Translations under genes and position numbers: made by a program
Notes under the pieces: generated by a model
Seen by the model: the letters and a program-made list of their open reading frames with translations, nothing else
Database searches by the model: none
Told to the model about the DNA's origin: nothing
NCBI GenBank assembly: GCA_965178125.1
Contig: OZ237770.1
Location: 248,001-312,000 of the forward strand
Source of the DNA: Bilabrum cf. latius
Lineage: Eukaryota; Bigyra: Bicosoecida; Bigyra; Bicosoecida
Reading direction: 5' to 3'
Length of the DNA: 64,000 nucleotides
Shown: in pieces, positions 63,740 to 64,000 of the stretch
Numbering within the stretch: the stretch's first letter is position 1
Layout: each line of letters starts with the position of its first letter

Positions 63740-64000
63740 GTGTACATTTGCAGTATCAGAGGTATACTGCATTCAAGACGGTCCGGTCAAGACCCAGCCA
63801 TTCGGGGTCAAGCCTAGTAGGTCCGCGGGACTTAAGTACAGTGACCGGATTTGGAGTGCAACACGCTGTATAATCTGCATTCATTCAGCGCAAGCATTGC
63901 ATATAGCTTGTCAATTCCCCCGCTGCAACCTCAGCACCAGCGCACGTGACGGCTTCATCCACTCCTTCACACGGCCTCGGCCGCCTGGTGCTCTTCCTTC
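63740..64000. other. Right edge of the window, nothing recognised
   Basis: No frame, repeat or RNA feature could be supported. Confidence 0.4.

Overview
This is a nuclear scaffold fragment from a GC-rich, flagellated microbial eukaryote. Genes carry short canonical GT-AG introns (77-315 bp, donors mostly GTGAG or GTAAG). Reading frames are repeatedly crossed by TAG, while every well-defined gene ends in TAA or TGA. In-frame TAG falls on glutamine positions of conserved families: GQLPW of DHFR, the MSxQPE segment of type II H+-pyrophosphatase, the IQEAY helix of a DNAJC21-type J domain, the LLQxLE helix of a PINK1-like kinase, and a repeated IDVQ motif. The code is therefore read here as UAG = Gln, with UAA and UGA as stops. 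All gene models below use it. A fused DHFR-TS, a type II H+-PPase and an EGF protein with CPxGxAWAD and CSLRxCPSGDDP motifs point to a bikont, probably SAR-related. A DRC8-like subunit implies motile cilia.

Layout. 1-6.5 kb: a mitochondrial carrier (left edge, minus), a MUL1/SP1-like membrane protein without a RING, and a Patched/NPC1-type RND protein. 6.6-8.3 kb: a decayed hAT-like element. 8.3-17 kb: ankyrin protein (minus), secreted unknown (plus), EGF protein (minus) and a Sam50/Omp85 homologue (minus). 17-19.4 kb: DHFR-TS. 19.8-24.8 kb: three tandem members of an unrecognised protein family, with a relic between them; two more members lie at 28.5 and 45.7 kb. 25-52 kb: JJJ1/DNAJC21, a right-handed beta-helix secreted protein, vacuolar-type H+-PPase, QTRT2, DRC8-like EF-hand protein, tetraspanin, TM9SF nonaspanin, and an ankyrin-coiled-coil-PINK1-like kinase. 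52.6-62.3 kb: a pogo-like DDE transposon, a 200-N gap flanked by a 2,407-bp perfect duplication (most simply an unmerged contig overlap), and remnants of a retroelement with an RNase H domain. 62.4-63.7 kb: a second hAT-like element.

There are no operons. Several genes are head-to-head pairs with 130-260 bp between start codons (carrier/MUL1, Sam50/DHFR-TS, QTRT2/DRC8, tetraspanin/TM9SF). Carrier, MUL1-like, Sam50 and PINK1-like products would all act at mitochondria, but the window does not show that they work together. Short words such as GTGTGACGAGTG, GGTTGCAACC and TCCACCGGTGGA recur far above chance in exons, introns and intergenic DNA, and in proteins leave VTS, VAT and STGG tracts.
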